NCBI GenBank assembly: GCA_024653965.1
Contig: JANLGW010000074.1
Span: forward strand, 1 to 64,000
DNA length: 64,000 nt
From: Rhodospirillales bacterium
Lineage (GTDB): Bacteria; Pseudomonadota; Alphaproteobacteria; Rhodospirillales; Magnetovibrionaceae
Reading direction: 5' to 3'
Of the stretch, positions 63,324-64,000 are shown piece after piece; positions within the stretch are counted from its first letter, which is position 1; each line of letters opens with the position of its first letter. The notes below the pieces were generated by a model that was not told the DNA's origin, did not search any database, and saw nothing but the letters and a program-made list of their open reading frames with translations. The position numbers and the translations under genes were made by a program.

Positions 63324-64000
63324 ATGCCCCGTTACGCCATCATCGTTGACCGCTTGAGCGATTGGAAAGGCCCGACCGAGGGCCTCAATCTGATCGGCGC
63401 CAATGCCTTTTTGACCAACAATACGAAGGATAAACACCGCCCTGCCCGCGTCATCAATTTGTGTCGGCGCTACGAGTATCTGAGCGCCGGTTATTACTGC
63501 TCGTTGCTGGCCGAAGCCCGGGGCCAGACGCCCATGCCCACGGTGGCCGACGTGCTGAGCCTACAGCGCAAGAACCTCTATGACTTCGCCGTGCCGGAAT
63601 TGAACGCCATCTTGAATCGCACCATCAAGCGCATAGTGGCCGAAGCGCCGACGGAAGCATTCTCACTGACGGTGTTTTTCGGCAAACCCGACAACGAGCA
63701 TTTCAAGCGCTTGGCCGCAGAATGCTTCGACACCTTCCGCTACCCGATTTTGCAGCTCGATATAGAGCCCGACGACAAACGATGGAAAATCATCGCCATT
63801 CGACCGCTGGGACTGCACCATGTCCCCGACGATCTTACATCCATGTTTTACGACGCCTTGCAGGCCTATACCCGCACGCGCAAGGAACTCAGCGGCGGTC
63901 GCCCGCCCGCATTCTACAATTTAGCCATTTTAATGGACCCGGAAGAAGCCCTGCCGCCTTCCTACATGCCGACGTTCAATAAATTCAAACGCATCGGTCA
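63324..64000 (+). CDS. RimK-like ATP-grasp ligase, N-terminal RLAN domain (partial)
   Basis: The open frame starts at the stop of the preceding gene (TAAATG) and runs to the window end, 225 codons. It begins MPRYAIIVDRLSDWKGPTEG and continues INLCRRYEYLSAGYYCSLLAEARGQ, the RLAN N-terminal domain of a RimK family. The ATP-grasp domain lies beyond the window. These ligases join amino acids to peptides or proteins. Confidence 0.85.
   Translation, partial: MPRYAIIVDRLSDWKGPTEGLNLIGANAFLTNNTKDKHRPARVINLCRRYEYLSAGYYCSLLAEARGQTPMPTVADVLSLQRKNLYDFAVPELNAILNRTIKRIVAEAPTEAFSLTVFFGKPDNEHFKRLAAECFDTFRYPILQLDIEPDDKRWKIIAIRPLGLHHVPDDLTSMFYDALQAYTRTRKELSGGRPPAFYNLAILMDPEEALPPSYMPTFNKFKRIG

Noticed and set aside
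62250-63437. 395-codon minus-strand frame opposite the GNAT-C39 gene
   Set aside because: Shadow of a two-domain gene with clear motifs on the plus strand.

Overview
The window comes from an alphaproteobacterium that oxidises reduced sulfur and fixes CO2 by the Calvin cycle. Evidence for the group: twin-arginine Sox proteins, form II RuBisCO with CbbQ/CbbO activase, a SAM-II riboswitch, TIGR02186 and DUF6460 family proteins, and a FliG tail. A marine Rhodospirillales-type organism fits, but the sequence alone does not fix the genus. No insertion sequence, phage or CRISPR array was seen; base composition looks even throughout.

Layout. 1-3.1 kb: end of fliG, then a large PAS-GGDEF-EAL protein. 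3.2-19.2 kb: a sulfur-oxidation island. Leftward: SoxS-like thioredoxin, TusA, a ribbon-helix-helix protein, a haem protein and a DsrE-like protein. Rightward: a YeeE/YedE transporter and soxXYZAB-ccdA. Leftward again: dienelactone hydrolase, SoxW, a periplasmic DsrE protein and a histidine kinase. Rightward: an ArsR repressor with a two-cysteine sulfur-sensor pattern, a TauE exporter, a TIGR02186 protein and a universal stress protein. No soxCD is present, so the island looks like the truncated Sox pathway. 19.3-29 kb: a CbiM-type protein under a cobalamin riboswitch, a second kinase, a CZB protein, an ABC uptake system, a BaiN-type flavoprotein and a PA2778/PA2779 pair.

29-53 kb: carbon fixation. 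rpe, cbbO, cbbQ, cbbM and the divergent cbbR come first, then an unrelated block (hydrolase, EamA transporter, SDR, Ada), then fba, transketolase and a phosphoribulokinase. Next are a response regulator without its phospho-acceptor, flavocytochrome c sulfide dehydrogenase (fccAB), a DUF6460 protein, a hybrid kinase co-transcribed with a lone solute-binding protein, and a second phosphoribulokinase of a different class with a histone-like lysine tail. tRNA-His follows.

53-64 kb: glnB-glnA behind a sigma-54 promoter; an assimilatory sulfate block (sulfite reductase, cysH, cysC, DUF2061) preceded by a SAM-II riboswitch and a short ORF ending Cys-Cys-Cys-Arg; mobAB; an AsmA-like protein; a GNAT-C39 peptidase fusion followed by a RimK-type ligase cut by the window end.

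Working together: electrons from thiosulfate (Sox) and sulfide (FccAB) drive CO2 fixation by CbbM and the cbb enzymes. TusA, the DsrE proteins and YeeE probably move sulfane sulfur, and the ArsR protein probably reports it. Assimilation of sulfate is controlled separately. The strongest candidates for something not well described are the stacked SAM-II riboswitch plus tri-cysteine leader ORF (59.2-59.4 kb), the ATTAG-N6-CTAAT operators linking the ArsR protein to the transporter, and the lysine-tailed second phosphoribulokinase.
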